From the NCBI GenBank assembly GCA_036499395.1, contig DASYDW010000123.1, positions 1 through 59,143 of the forward strand: DNA of 59,143 nt, given 5' to 3'. Source of the DNA: Pirellulales bacterium (GTDB taxonomy: Bacteria > Planctomycetota > Planctomycetia > Pirellulales > JACPPG01). Position 1 is the first letter of the stretch; each line of letters starts with the position of its first letter. Below the pieces are notes generated by a model. The model was not told the origin of the DNA, did not search any database, and saw only the letters and a list, made by a program, of their open reading frames with translations. The translations under genes were made by a program, and so were the position numbers. Shown here in pieces: positions 33,969 to 41,766 of this stretch.

Positions 33969-35120
33969 CTAGACCCGCGACACGCGATTGCCGCCCAGCC
34001 GGCGCACGAGGCGGCGCATTTCCAGGACGCTCAGCGTCGCCAGCACTTGTGGCGTAGGGAGCGCGCTGGTGGCGACCACCTGGTCGATCGTCGTCGGTTC
34101 GGCCGTAACGGCGTCCAGCACTTGGCGCTCCAGGTCGTTGAGCAAAAGCTCCGCCGGATGATGCACGCTTTTTCCGGCGGCATCCGATGTGGCTTCGACC
34201 AGCGGACCGAGTTCTTCCAGCACGTCGTCGGCCGTTTCGACAAGCTTCGCACCGTCGCGAATCAGCCGATGGCAACCGTGCGATACGCGGCTGTCGACGC
34301 GCCCCGGCACGGCGAAAATGTCGCGCCCCTGTTCCGTGGCATGCCGGGCCGTGATCAGGGCGCCGGACTGAATCGACGCCTCGACGACGATGACGCCCAG
34401 CGACATGCCGCTGATCAGTCGATTGCGTTGCGGGAACGCGCCGCTCGTGGGCTGAGTTCGCGGAGGAGCTTCGCTCAGCAAACATCCGGCGGCGGCGACT
34501 TCGTCCGCTAGCGACACATGCTCGGGCGGATAGATGTTCGAAAGCCCGCTGCCGAGCACGGCAATCGTTCGTCCTCCGGCGGCCAGCGCGCCGCGATGCG
34601 CCGCGGCATCGACGCCGCGTGCCAGCCCGCTGACGATCGTCAGTCCCGCGCGCGCCAGGCTGCCGGCCAGCCGCTCGGCCTGCGCGATGCCGTATTGCGT
34701 AGCATGCCGAGAACCGACGATGGCAATCGCCAACGAATCGCGCGCCTCGATCATGCCACGCCCAAAAATGATCGGAGGGGGATCGTGAATCTCGCGCAGC
34801 AGGCGTGGGTAGCCGGCCGATTGCGGCGTCAGCACCGAAATACCCGCCTGCCGGCATTGTTCGATTTCACGTTCGACGGCGTCACGCGCCGGAGCCCGTG
34901 CGATCGCCTGGCTGACTTTCGTGCCCACGCCTGGCACCTCGCGCAGGTCACTCGGCGCTGCTGCCAAGACCGCCGCGGCCGAGCCGAAACGAGCCAGCAG
35001 GGCCATCGTCAGCCTCGGTCCGACGCCGGGCACCATGGCCAATCGCAGGGCCGAGATCAAATCGGCCTCAGCCCCCTGCGACGTGATTAAGTCGCTCGCG
35101 CGCTCGACTGCTTCGCTCAA
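33969..35120 (-). CDS. dprA: DNA processing protein DprA
   Basis: A 383-residue DprA, which loads RecA on incoming single-stranded DNA in natural transformation. The N-terminal helix-hairpin-helix region has VPGVGPRL (about 30-37) and VPGVGTKVSQAI (62-73). The Rossmann-like core has IVGSRHATQYG (134-144), IVSGLARGVDAAAH (162-175) and SEAPP..FPQRNRLISG (216-238). The winged-helix domain spans about 333-383. The start is TTG (35118-35120). The final ~51 codons are repeated four times downstream as free-standing copies. The terminal residue is Val where the copies have Ala. No com genes are nearby. Confidence 0.95.
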   Translation of the reverse strand: MSEAVERASDLITSQGAEADLISALRLAMVPGVGPRLTMALLARFGSAAAVLAAAPSDLREVPGVGTKVSQAIARAPARDAVEREIEQCRQAGISVLTPQSAGYPRLLREIHDPPPIIFGRGMIEARDSLAIAIVGSRHATQYGIAQAERLAGSLARAGLTIVSGLARGVDAAAHRGALAAGGRTIAVLGSGLSNIYPPEHVSLADEVAAAGCLLSEAPPRTQPTSGAFPQRNRLISGMSLGVIVVEASIQSGALITARHATEQGRDIFAVPGRVDSRVSHGCHRLIRDGAKLVETADDVLEELGPLVEATSDAAGKSVHHPAELLLNDLERQVLDAVTAEPTTIDQVVATSALPTPQVLATLSVLEMRRLVRRLGGNRVSRV

Positions 35121-35262
35121 GATTCAGGTGCCCCCGAAGTCGTTGCAGGCTATTGCTGATGCCGGCACCGAATCAACGGCCGGCACAAATAGCGTAACCT
35201 CACGATCGAGGCGTCGAAAGCAGGGCGCGACGGGGGTTTGCGAATGCGTGTGTCGGCCGAAT

Positions 35263-36360
35263 CTACGACGATTCGAGCGCCGCGCGGACATCCAGTTCGG
35301 GAATGCCACCCACGAGTTCCACGTGACCCATGCGCGTGGGAAGAACGAATCGCAGCTTGCCGCTGGCTGCTTTCTTGTCCCGCGCCATGACGGCCAGAAC
35401 TTCCCGCGACTCCAGATGTGGCGTCGCGGTCGGCAATCCCAGTTGCAGCAGCAAGTCATGCTGCCGGCGGACGAACTCGCTATCCACGCGTTTTAGCCTT
35501 TCAGCCAGCCGGGCGGCGCACGTCATACCAATCGACACGGCCTCGCCATGCAGAAGCTGGCCGTAACCGGTCAATGTCTCGAATGCGTGACAAAACGTAT
35601 GGCCGTAATTCAGCACGGCCCGCAGACCGGTCTCTTCGCGCTCGTCCTTCGAGACGACGTCGGCCTTCAACTGGCAGCTTCGCGCCACGACATGCCGCAG
35701 CACGTTATCCTGCCGGGCGCGCAGCTCGGCGACATGCTCTTCCAGGTAACGAAAGAATTCTTCGTCCAGGATGACGCCATATTTCACGACTTCGGCCAGA
35801 CCCGCCCGATATTCGCGCTCGGGCAATGTCGCTAATACCGCGGTGTCGATCAGCACGCCGCGCGGTTGCCAAAAGGCGCCGACCATGTTCTTGGCGCCTG
35901 GCAAATTGATGCCGACCTTGCCCCCTACCGAGCTGTCCACCTGCGCCAACAGAGTGGTGGGCATTTGCAGAAACGCCAGGCCGCGGGCGAACGTGGCGGC
36001 GATGAAACCGGCAAGGTCTCCGACGACCCCGCCCCCGACGGCGACAACTACCGTGCGGCGATCGGCGCCGATTTCGAGTAGTTTTTGCCACAACACGTCC
36101 GCCGTTTCGACGCACTTGGCGGTCTCGCCCGGCTCGATCGACAAAATATCGACGTCGGCGTGCTGGGCCAGGCTCTCGGCCACCCGCCGAGCGTGACGTT
36201 CGACGACGTTGTCGTCGGTTACTAGCGCGATATGCGAGGCACCACCGCGGTCATCGAGAAAGCGTCCCGCCTCGACCAGGTTGCCGGTGCCGATTTCGAT
36301 CGTGTAGCCGCGCTCGGCAAGCGCGACTTCGACAATGGTTGTCGCCTGACTCACGCTCAT
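35263..36360 (-). CDS. aroB: 3-dehydroquinate synthase
   Basis: A 365-residue enzyme of the shikimate pathway. It converts 3-deoxy-D-arabino-heptulosonate 7-phosphate to 3-dehydroquinate using NAD+ and a divalent metal in the cytoplasm. The NAD-binding VAVGGGVVGDLAGFIAA, the MPTTLLAQVDSSVGGKVGIN block and the metal-ligand ALLEVVKYGVI-type segment (AGLAEVVKYGVILD) and NYGHTFCHAFE and LLHGEAVSIGM histidines are all intact. The ATG at 36358-36360 gives the normal length. It is upstream of dprA on the same strand with a 142-base gap. Confidence 0.97.
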   Translation of the reverse strand: MSVSQATTIVEVALAERGYTIEIGTGNLVEAGRFLDDRGGASHIALVTDDNVVERHARRVAESLAQHADVDILSIEPGETAKCVETADVLWQKLLEIGADRRTVVVAVGGGVVGDLAGFIAATFARGLAFLQMPTTLLAQVDSSVGGKVGINLPGAKNMVGAFWQPRGVLIDTAVLATLPEREYRAGLAEVVKYGVILDEEFFRYLEEHVAELRARQDNVLRHVVARSCQLKADVVSKDEREETGLRAVLNYGHTFCHAFETLTGYGQLLHGEAVSIGMTCAARLAERLKRVDSEFVRRQHDLLLQLGLPTATPHLESREVLAVMARDKKAASGKLRFVLPTRMGHVELVGGIPELDVRAALESS

Positions 36361-36524
36361 GTTCCGTGATAAAGGACGCCCGCTGTGCCTTGCCGCCATG
36401 GCCCCCCGCAAGAATCCCCCTAGAGCCGGCGTACTGTACCACTGTAGAAAGAGCGCACGGCGCTGCCCAGTGGTTTGCGCAAGGAAGTCGCGGTCATCCC
36501 CGCAGTGGGGGTTTGCCGCCCGGC

Positions 36525-36746
36525 TTACTTCACCCGGTCGACGTCGGCGGGCGTAACCGTGATCTGGCGGCAGAAGCCCGTATGCATGCGGAGGTAGTCC
36601 ATTTCGGCGGCCGCTTGCGGCGCCGCATGAAGCTTCTCAGCAAGCTGGTCGCGCAAAGCGGGTTCCCAGGTGTCGTACTCGTCGGGCCAGATCGTGCTGG
36701 TCTCGACCACCAGGGCTTCGCGATAAGGGTCGAAAGCGTTGGCCAT
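36525..36746 (-). CDS. Small conserved hypothetical protein
   Basis: A 73-residue soluble protein starting MANAFDPYREALVVETSTIW (ATG at 36744-36746). Acidic-aromatic N-terminus, helical middle (ALRDQLAEKLHAAPQAAAEM) and a short beta-prone tail (CRQITVTPADVDRVK). No domain was recognised. It lies upstream of aroB on the same strand, 164 bases away. Codon usage fits the neighbourhood. Confidence 0.65.
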   Translation of the reverse strand: MANAFDPYREALVVETSTIWPDEYDTWEPALRDQLAEKLHAAPQAAAEMDYLRMHTGFCRQITVTPADVDRVK

Positions 36747-36949
36747 AGTTATGCCGATCGATCGATAAAACCGAGGACGCTGTCCCCGGCTCCCCTAGTG
36801 GCCGGGACGTGCGTCAGTAGTATACTTCCCACTCTATGCCTGGCTAGTGGCGGACATGCGCGGCTCAAGGGACGCCCCGACAGGCCGCAAGTCGCGGAAA
36901 GCTCTCAGCTCAAGTTCCCGCACCGGCGTGGCAAAAACGACAGCAAGCT

Positions 36950-38158
36950 ATGCCCATGAGCGGATACCCTCTGGCCGGACTGAAGGTGCTGGACCTGTCG
37001 CGGGTTTTGGCCGGACCGGTGGCGACCCAAATCTTGGCCGACCTGGGGGCCGACGTCGTCAAAGTCGAGCGACCGGGGAGCGGCGATGATACCCGGCAAT
37101 GGGGTCCTCCTTTTCTGGGGGGCGATGGACCGAGCGCCTATTTTCTTTCCTGCAATCGCGGCAAGCGATCGTTGGCGCTCGATCTGAAGCATCCGGCCGC
37201 GCGCGAGATTGTCGACCGATTGATCGGCGTGGCCGACGTCCTGGTCGAGAACTTTCTGCCCGACGCGCTGTCGCGCTACGGTTTGACGCCAGAGCGGCTG
37301 GCGACGTTAAATCCCCGGCTGGTGAGTTGCTCGATATCAGGTTTCGGTCGTACCGGCCCACTGGCAGATGTGGCCGGCTATGACCTGGTGACGCAGGCCG
37401 GCACTGGCTTGATGTCGATCACAGGCGAGCCCGCCGGCCCACCACTAAAGGTCGGCGTCGCCATGAGCGACATTCTCACGGGGCTGTACACCGTCATTAG
37501 CGCACTGGCCGGATTGCATGGCCGTGGACGGGACGGACTCGGCGGCGCGTTCGATTTATCGCTCGCCGACTGCACGCTGGCCAGCCTGGTGAACGTCGTG
37601 CAAAGCGCACTCGTGACAGGCGAGCGCCCGCAGCGGTGGGGCAACGCTCATCCGCAGATCGTGCCGTACGAATCGTTCGAGACGGCCGATGGATTCCTGG
37701 TGATTGCCGTCGGCAACGACGACCAATGGCGCAAAATGTGCGCGGCGATCGAGCACGACGATTGGGCGCAGGACGTTCGTTTTCGGACCAATGCCGATCG
37801 GGTGCGTCATCGAAGCGAATTGCTCGGCCTGTTACGGCCCGTCGTGCGGCAGCGCACCCGGCGTCATTGGCAGGAGTTGCTGTCGACGATCGGCGTGCCG
37901 CACGGCTCGGTGCTGGCCGTGGACGAGGCGCTCGCGACGCCGCAGGTCGCCGCGCGAGAAATGATTCTGCCTGTGGTCGACGATCAGGGACGCAGCTACT
38001 CGGTGATCGGCAGCGCGATCCATTACCAGGGCGAGCCGCCGCGCACGGCCCAAGCTCCGCCAGAGCTGGGACAGCATACCGACGAGGTGTTGCGCCAGTG
38101 GCTAACTCTGGACGATGTCCGGATTTCACAACTGCGCGAGCAAGGCGTCATTGCATGA
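36950..38158 (+). CDS. CaiB/BaiF (class III) CoA-transferase
   Basis: A 402-residue CoA-transferase of the formyl-CoA / carnitinyl-CoA family. GLKVLDLSRVLAGPVATQIL, LGADVVKVERPGSGD and SYFLSCNRGKRSLALDL-type segments (AYFLSCNRGKRSLALDLK) are characteristic. The likely catalytic aspartate is D174 in VAMSDILTGLY. These enzymes move CoA between carboxylic acids through an anhydride at that aspartate. The acyl substrates are unknown. The stop overlaps the next ATG (GCATGA), so the two genes are translationally coupled. Confidence 0.92.
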   Translation: MPMSGYPLAGLKVLDLSRVLAGPVATQILADLGADVVKVERPGSGDDTRQWGPPFLGGDGPSAYFLSCNRGKRSLALDLKHPAAREIVDRLIGVADVLVENFLPDALSRYGLTPERLATLNPRLVSCSISGFGRTGPLADVAGYDLVTQAGTGLMSITGEPAGPPLKVGVAMSDILTGLYTVISALAGLHGRGRDGLGGAFDLSLADCTLASLVNVVQSALVTGERPQRWGNAHPQIVPYESFETADGFLVIAVGNDDQWRKMCAAIEHDDWAQDVRFRTNADRVRHRSELLGLLRPVVRQRTRRHWQELLSTIGVPHGSVLAVDEALATPQVAAREMILPVVDDQGRSYSVIGSAIHYQGEPPRTAQAPPELGQHTDEVLRQWLTLDDVRISQLREQGVIA

Positions 38159-38763
38159 ACACGATTCCCGACATGCCCACGGCCGACGATTATGGCCCGC
38201 CGGACGAATCCTCTTTGGTGCAGGGCAAATGGGTCATCTTGGGCATCGTGGGAATATCAGTAGCCGCGTCGGTGATCAGTTGGATCTATTACGCGCGTCT
38301 GCAGGAGCGGCCACTCGCATTGTGGGGGAGCCAGGCGGCGGAGTTGATTCTGCGTGCCCCCGAAGCGCGTGCCTATCGCGTGATGCCGCTCCCGACTGAA
38401 GGGGCCGCCTCGCCCGAGGCTTCGCCGCGGAGCGCCCTCATGATCGACGGGCAATCGTTCGTTGCGATTGACGAGCGCGACGTCAGTCACGCCAACGGGT
38501 TTTCGCACATTCGCAACAGCCTGATCCACGATCGCAGCTTCGCTTGGGACGAACCGCCGTGCGATGTTTCGCCTGCCTGGAGCTACGTGATCGAATTCAC
38601 CGATGGCAAAGACCGAGTGGCCGTGGCCTTGGCGTTCGACTGCCCCCGGGCGACGATGCTCGATACGGATCGTGTGATTTCGATCCGCCCGGTGGCCAAG
38701 GCCATCGAGGATTTTCTGCGTGCGCAGTTCCCACAAAACGACAATGCCGCCCCAGCGAAATAG
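38155..38763 (+). CDS. Membrane-anchored hypothetical protein, coupled to the CoA-transferase
   Basis: A 202-residue protein whose ATG overlaps the upstream stop. A short polar N-terminus is followed by one transmembrane helix (WVILGIVGISVAASVISWIY, about 25-44). A soluble domain follows (ALMIDGQSFVAIDERDVSHA, SYVIEFTDGKDRVAVALAFD), predicted to lie outside the membrane. I do not recognise the fold. The operon with a CoA-transferase may be incidental. Confidence 0.7.
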   Translation: MNTIPDMPTADDYGPPDESSLVQGKWVILGIVGISVAASVISWIYYARLQERPLALWGSQAAELILRAPEARAYRVMPLPTEGAASPEASPRSALMIDGQSFVAIDERDVSHANGFSHIRNSLIHDRSFAWDEPPCDVSPAWSYVIEFTDGKDRVAVALAFDCPRATMLDTDRVISIRPVAKAIEDFLRAQFPQNDNAAPAK

Positions 38764-38776
38764 GGGGCGGCATTGT
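38741..38776. terminator. Strong hairpin at the end of the CoA-transferase operon
   Basis: ACAATGCCGCCCC (38741-38753), a ten-base loop, and GGGGCGGCATTGT (38764-38776) form a perfect 13-base-pair GC-rich stem that includes the stop codon in its loop. No T-run follows; it may work in both directions between the convergent genes. Confidence 0.65.
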
Positions 38777-38842
38777 CTCGATTCGGGAGCTTGAGTCGCC
38801 GTCTTGATTTTGCAGCGGCGTGAACGAACGCACGCGGGCGAT

Positions 38843-39433
38843 TTAGACGCTCTCTTGACCGGCCGGCAGGCTGCGCAGTCCAAGGCTGAGCATGACCCAC
38901 ATCCAACCGTTGAACAGCATGTCAATGCCGATGAACAGGCCGATCACGAACAGGCCCGAACTCGGCCACTCGGCCAACACCAGCAAACCGAGGAGCGCCG
39001 TGATGACGCCATTCAGCAGAATCCAGCCCCAGTGGTGCAACCGCAATGTCATCGCGGCGACGACACGAAAGATGCCGCCGATCAGGAAGAACGACCCCAC
39101 CAAAAGCGTCAACGCTTCGGCGCCGACAAACGGTCGGGCCACCATCATGCCACCGACAACGACGTACAGGATGCCGGCCAACAGCGACAACAGAAACCCG
39201 CTCCAATGACCGGCCCAAAACGAGCTGACGATCTGAGCGCCGCCGCCGATGACCAAGAGCAGGCCGAAGAAGGTCACGACAGCCAACGTGGCGAAGATCG
39301 AGTAGCCGATCGCCAACGTTCCGCCGACGATCAACAGAATGCCCAATAGCAGGAACCAATACCATTCGTGCCGCAGCTTCTCGAGTTCGTGGCCCGTGGC
39401 GGGAAGGGGACCACCGGAAAACGGCGTGGACAT
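38843..39433 (-). CDS. HdeD family (DUF308) acid-resistance-like membrane protein
   Basis: A 196-residue protein with six hydrophobic helices in three similar pairs, each starting near a glycine-rich segment (LLLGILLIVGGTLAIGYSIF, LAGILYVVVGGMMVARPF, LNGVITALLGLLVLAEWP). This pattern and length match HdeD (PF03729). HdeD affects acid resistance in Escherichia coli, but its biochemical activity is unknown. GAGG precedes the ATG (39431-39433) by six bases. Confidence 0.88.
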   Translation of the reverse strand: MSTPFSGGPLPATGHELEKLRHEWYWFLLLGILLIVGGTLAIGYSIFATLAVVTFFGLLLVIGGGAQIVSSFWAGHWSGFLLSLLAGILYVVVGGMMVARPFVGAEALTLLVGSFFLIGGIFRVVAAMTLRLHHWGWILLNGVITALLGLLVLAEWPSSGLFVIGLFIGIDMLFNGWMWVMLSLGLRSLPAGQESV

Positions 39434-39726
39434 GGCATACCTCGCTTGTTTTGAGAAATGACCTTGATGCGCCCACGGCTCAGGCTGGCAGCCGCGCCCT
39501 CAGTTTATCGAAGCGTGCAGCGGGCGACTCGTGTAATAGCAATGCAACTTCGCTCGTAGGATATATAGGCCGGCGCACGAGGTGCGGCAAACGAAGCGAG
39601 TTGCGCCATCGGTCAGCGAAGAACGGCGAGCCGTGGGATCGTCCCAACCCGCAAAATCGGTCGGGGGTAGGCACCATCGGTCGGACGCTGGCATCGGCCA
39701 CGGGGCTCGCACTCGGGAAGCACGCG

Positions 39727-40803
39727 TCAGCCCATTTCCAGCCAGCCCTGCACGCCGCGCACCAGGCGCGCCGATGCGCGAGCGGTCGACGCCAGTCGCG
39801 ACTCGCGCACCCAATCCTTGGTGTGCCACCAGCTCTGGCGAATATTCGCGACCAATGAGTTCGAGTCGACCGTTCCCTCGTAAACGTGCGTGGCGTCGGT
39901 CATGAATCGTCGCTTATAGCCTTCCGGACCCTTGCCGAGATCGACGCGCTTGATGCCCAGTCCTTCGGCGGCCTTGAATAACTCCATCAGCAGCTGCATG
40001 CCTGGCGAGTAGGAATACAACTCACGATCGAACGCGGTGAACCAGCCGTGCAAATTCGGACCGGACCGCAACGTATAGGCGATCGCGGCGATGCGGTTGC
40101 CGGCGTACAAGACCGACAATAGCGATGCGAATTCGTCGGTCTGATATTCCAGCAGCAAGTCCAACAGCTCGCAGACCCAGGGCGAAGCGAAGATATTCCG
40201 CTCGCGCGTCCGGTCGTACTGGGCGCCTTTCCACTCGAAGAGCTTGTACAGAATCTTGCGGCTATCTACGTGCGACTCGAAGCGCACTTCGCCCAGGTCG
40301 CGCGACATCTTCCGCTGCTGCCGCTCTAATTCGGTCAGGCGTTTGCGCTCGACGCGCAGGCGGCGGCAATAGCCCTCGAAACCGTCTGACAGGTCCGCGT
40401 AGGGAGATTCCCAAGCGCGCCAAACGTAGGGTTCTAATCCCGCGTGCGGACGCAGCAAATGATCGAACTGCCACGAGCGAAGACCGCAGGCCCGCACGAT
40501 CGACAAGGGATCGATTTCGGCCTCGGGGCGCGCGATCAGCGCCTGAAAGTTCGCCAGCCATCCGCCGGCGGGGCGAGCCCCGTTCCATGGCATGCGACGA
40601 AACGGCAAGAATGCCGCCGGCTCGCCGTTGTGCTCGACGACTGCCACTTCGATATCATTTCGCACAGCCGCCAGGGCCTGCACGAATTCTGGCCGCAAAT
40701 AAGGGCTCTGTAGCAGTCCGCATTCGCTAAGAATGCGCGACCACGCGCCTGTTTGATCACCACTGAGGTCCCGTGCAGGGACCGCGCAAATCGACGACGT
40801 CAT
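39727..40803 (-). CDS. BcsL/CelD-type (FemAB-like) GNAT acetyltransferase
   Basis: A 358-residue protein of the FemAB-related acetyltransferase group (PF13480 type). An N-terminal GNAT-like half (EVAVVEHNGEPAAFLPFRRM) is followed by a charged helix (RVERKRLTELERQQRKMSRD) and the second half, with FASLLSVLYAGNRIAAIAYT, LYSYSPGMQLLMELFKAAEG and RVDLGKGPEGYKRRF, which is the most characteristic motif of the family. Members are often found in exopolysaccharide clusters. No such cluster is visible here. The start is uncertain: ATG codons at 40803 and 40827 are both possible. Confidence 0.8.
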   Translation of the reverse strand: MTSSICAVPARDLSGDQTGAWSRILSECGLLQSPYLRPEFVQALAAVRNDIEVAVVEHNGEPAAFLPFRRMPWNGARPAGGWLANFQALIARPEAEIDPLSIVRACGLRSWQFDHLLRPHAGLEPYVWRAWESPYADLSDGFEGYCRRLRVERKRLTELERQQRKMSRDLGEVRFESHVDSRKILYKLFEWKGAQYDRTRERNIFASPWVCELLDLLLEYQTDEFASLLSVLYAGNRIAAIAYTLRSGPNLHGWFTAFDRELYSYSPGMQLLMELFKAAEGLGIKRVDLGKGPEGYKRRFMTDATHVYEGTVDSNSLVANIRQSWWHTKDWVRESRLASTARASARLVRGVQGWLEMG

Positions 40804-41171
40804 GAAGGCATCCGCGCATGTCAACATTTTTGAATGCCCCCCGAACCGCCGTGTTTCGCGCATCGAATTTCAGGTGAGCACAGCGTGTGCGTGTCGAGCG
40901 CTGCGTGCTCATGCGCTACTTATCAGCTATCGCGAATCCTAGTTCGAAAACGTGCGCGTCGCGCTGAAAAATTCGCGGTATTTCACGACATTGCTCGAGT
41001 GCAATATTGCGTATGCACTTAGATGCAATTTCCAGGAAAACCCAGGTATTTTCACACCCCGATTACGTGGTAAGCCATTCGGCATACTCGCCCGTACAAT
41101 CGTTATTCGCCCTGAAAGAATTGTTAAGGGCGCGAAGCTTTTTAGAAGTCGTTCGGTGCGTTGCCGGAAGC
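40804..41171. promoter_or_regulatory. AT-richer intergenic region with inverted repeat
   Basis: These 368 bases are less GC-rich than the surroundings and contain no supported gene. An imperfect hairpin lies at 40875-40885 and 40899-40911 (TGAGCACAGCG against CGCTGCGTGCTCA, with two unpaired bases). It could be a promoter or terminator region for the acetyltransferase and the next gene. Confidence 0.35.
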
Positions 41172-41621
41172 CTAGCTACGTGCGCGTGTCGCGAGAATCT
41201 CTGTCAAACGACGGGCCAGCGCACCGCAACCAAGAGCCGCTTCGAACTCTTCGACAGTCGCATAGATTTCATCACTGAGAAATCGCACCGTCCAATTCAA
41301 CGCCAGCGGGCTGATCGTAATCACAGCGCGACCGTTGCGATACGCTTGCCACATCTCGATCGCCGTACCCATCGAAGCCTGTGGTACGAAGGCCAGTAAA
41401 ACATCGGCCTCGGCGGCCATTTGATTGTGATGAAAGAACACCTCGCGTCCGCGGTGATCGTCGTACTCCAGCGAGTCCGCATGATCGGCCAGCGGGTCGT
41501 AGACCTCGGCATCGAGAATATGTTCGACGATCAAGCTCTTGATCCGCGCGCGGTAATCCTGATTGTGCAACAGTGGTCCTAAGTGCGACCCCTGCATGAT
41601 TCCGGCCAGAAAGAATCGCAT
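41172..41621 (-). CDS. Nucleoside 2-deoxyribosyltransferase-like protein
   Basis: A 149-residue protein starting MRFFLAGIMQGS (ATG at 41619-41621). An FFLAGIMQGS opening, DAEVYDPLADHADSL, the AAEADVLLAFVPQASMGTAI segment with EMWQAYRNG, and a late beta strand (VITISPLALNWTVRFLSD) resemble nucleoside 2-deoxyribosyltransferases (PF05014). These transfer deoxyribose between bases. The catalytic glutamate is plausible at E in GTAIEMW. A related hydrolase of modified nucleotides is an alternative. The longer upstream reading is unlikely because it overlaps the M56 gene in another frame. Confidence 0.7.
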   Translation of the reverse strand: MRFFLAGIMQGSHLGPLLHNQDYRARIKSLIVEHILDAEVYDPLADHADSLEYDDHRGREVFFHHNQMAAEADVLLAFVPQASMGTAIEMWQAYRNGRAVITISPLALNWTVRFLSDEIYATVEEFEAALGCGALARRLTEILATRARS

Positions 41622-41766
41622 GGAGAATAATGCCAAAGCAGGACATAGGCCGCGCGCGCGATCGTCGACACGACAATCACGCCGAGACTCTCTAACTCGC
41701 CAGCGACTCAGCATAGAGAGCGCTGACTTGCTGGCAAGACACGTCCGCGGTCGGGCTCCGGGCGCA

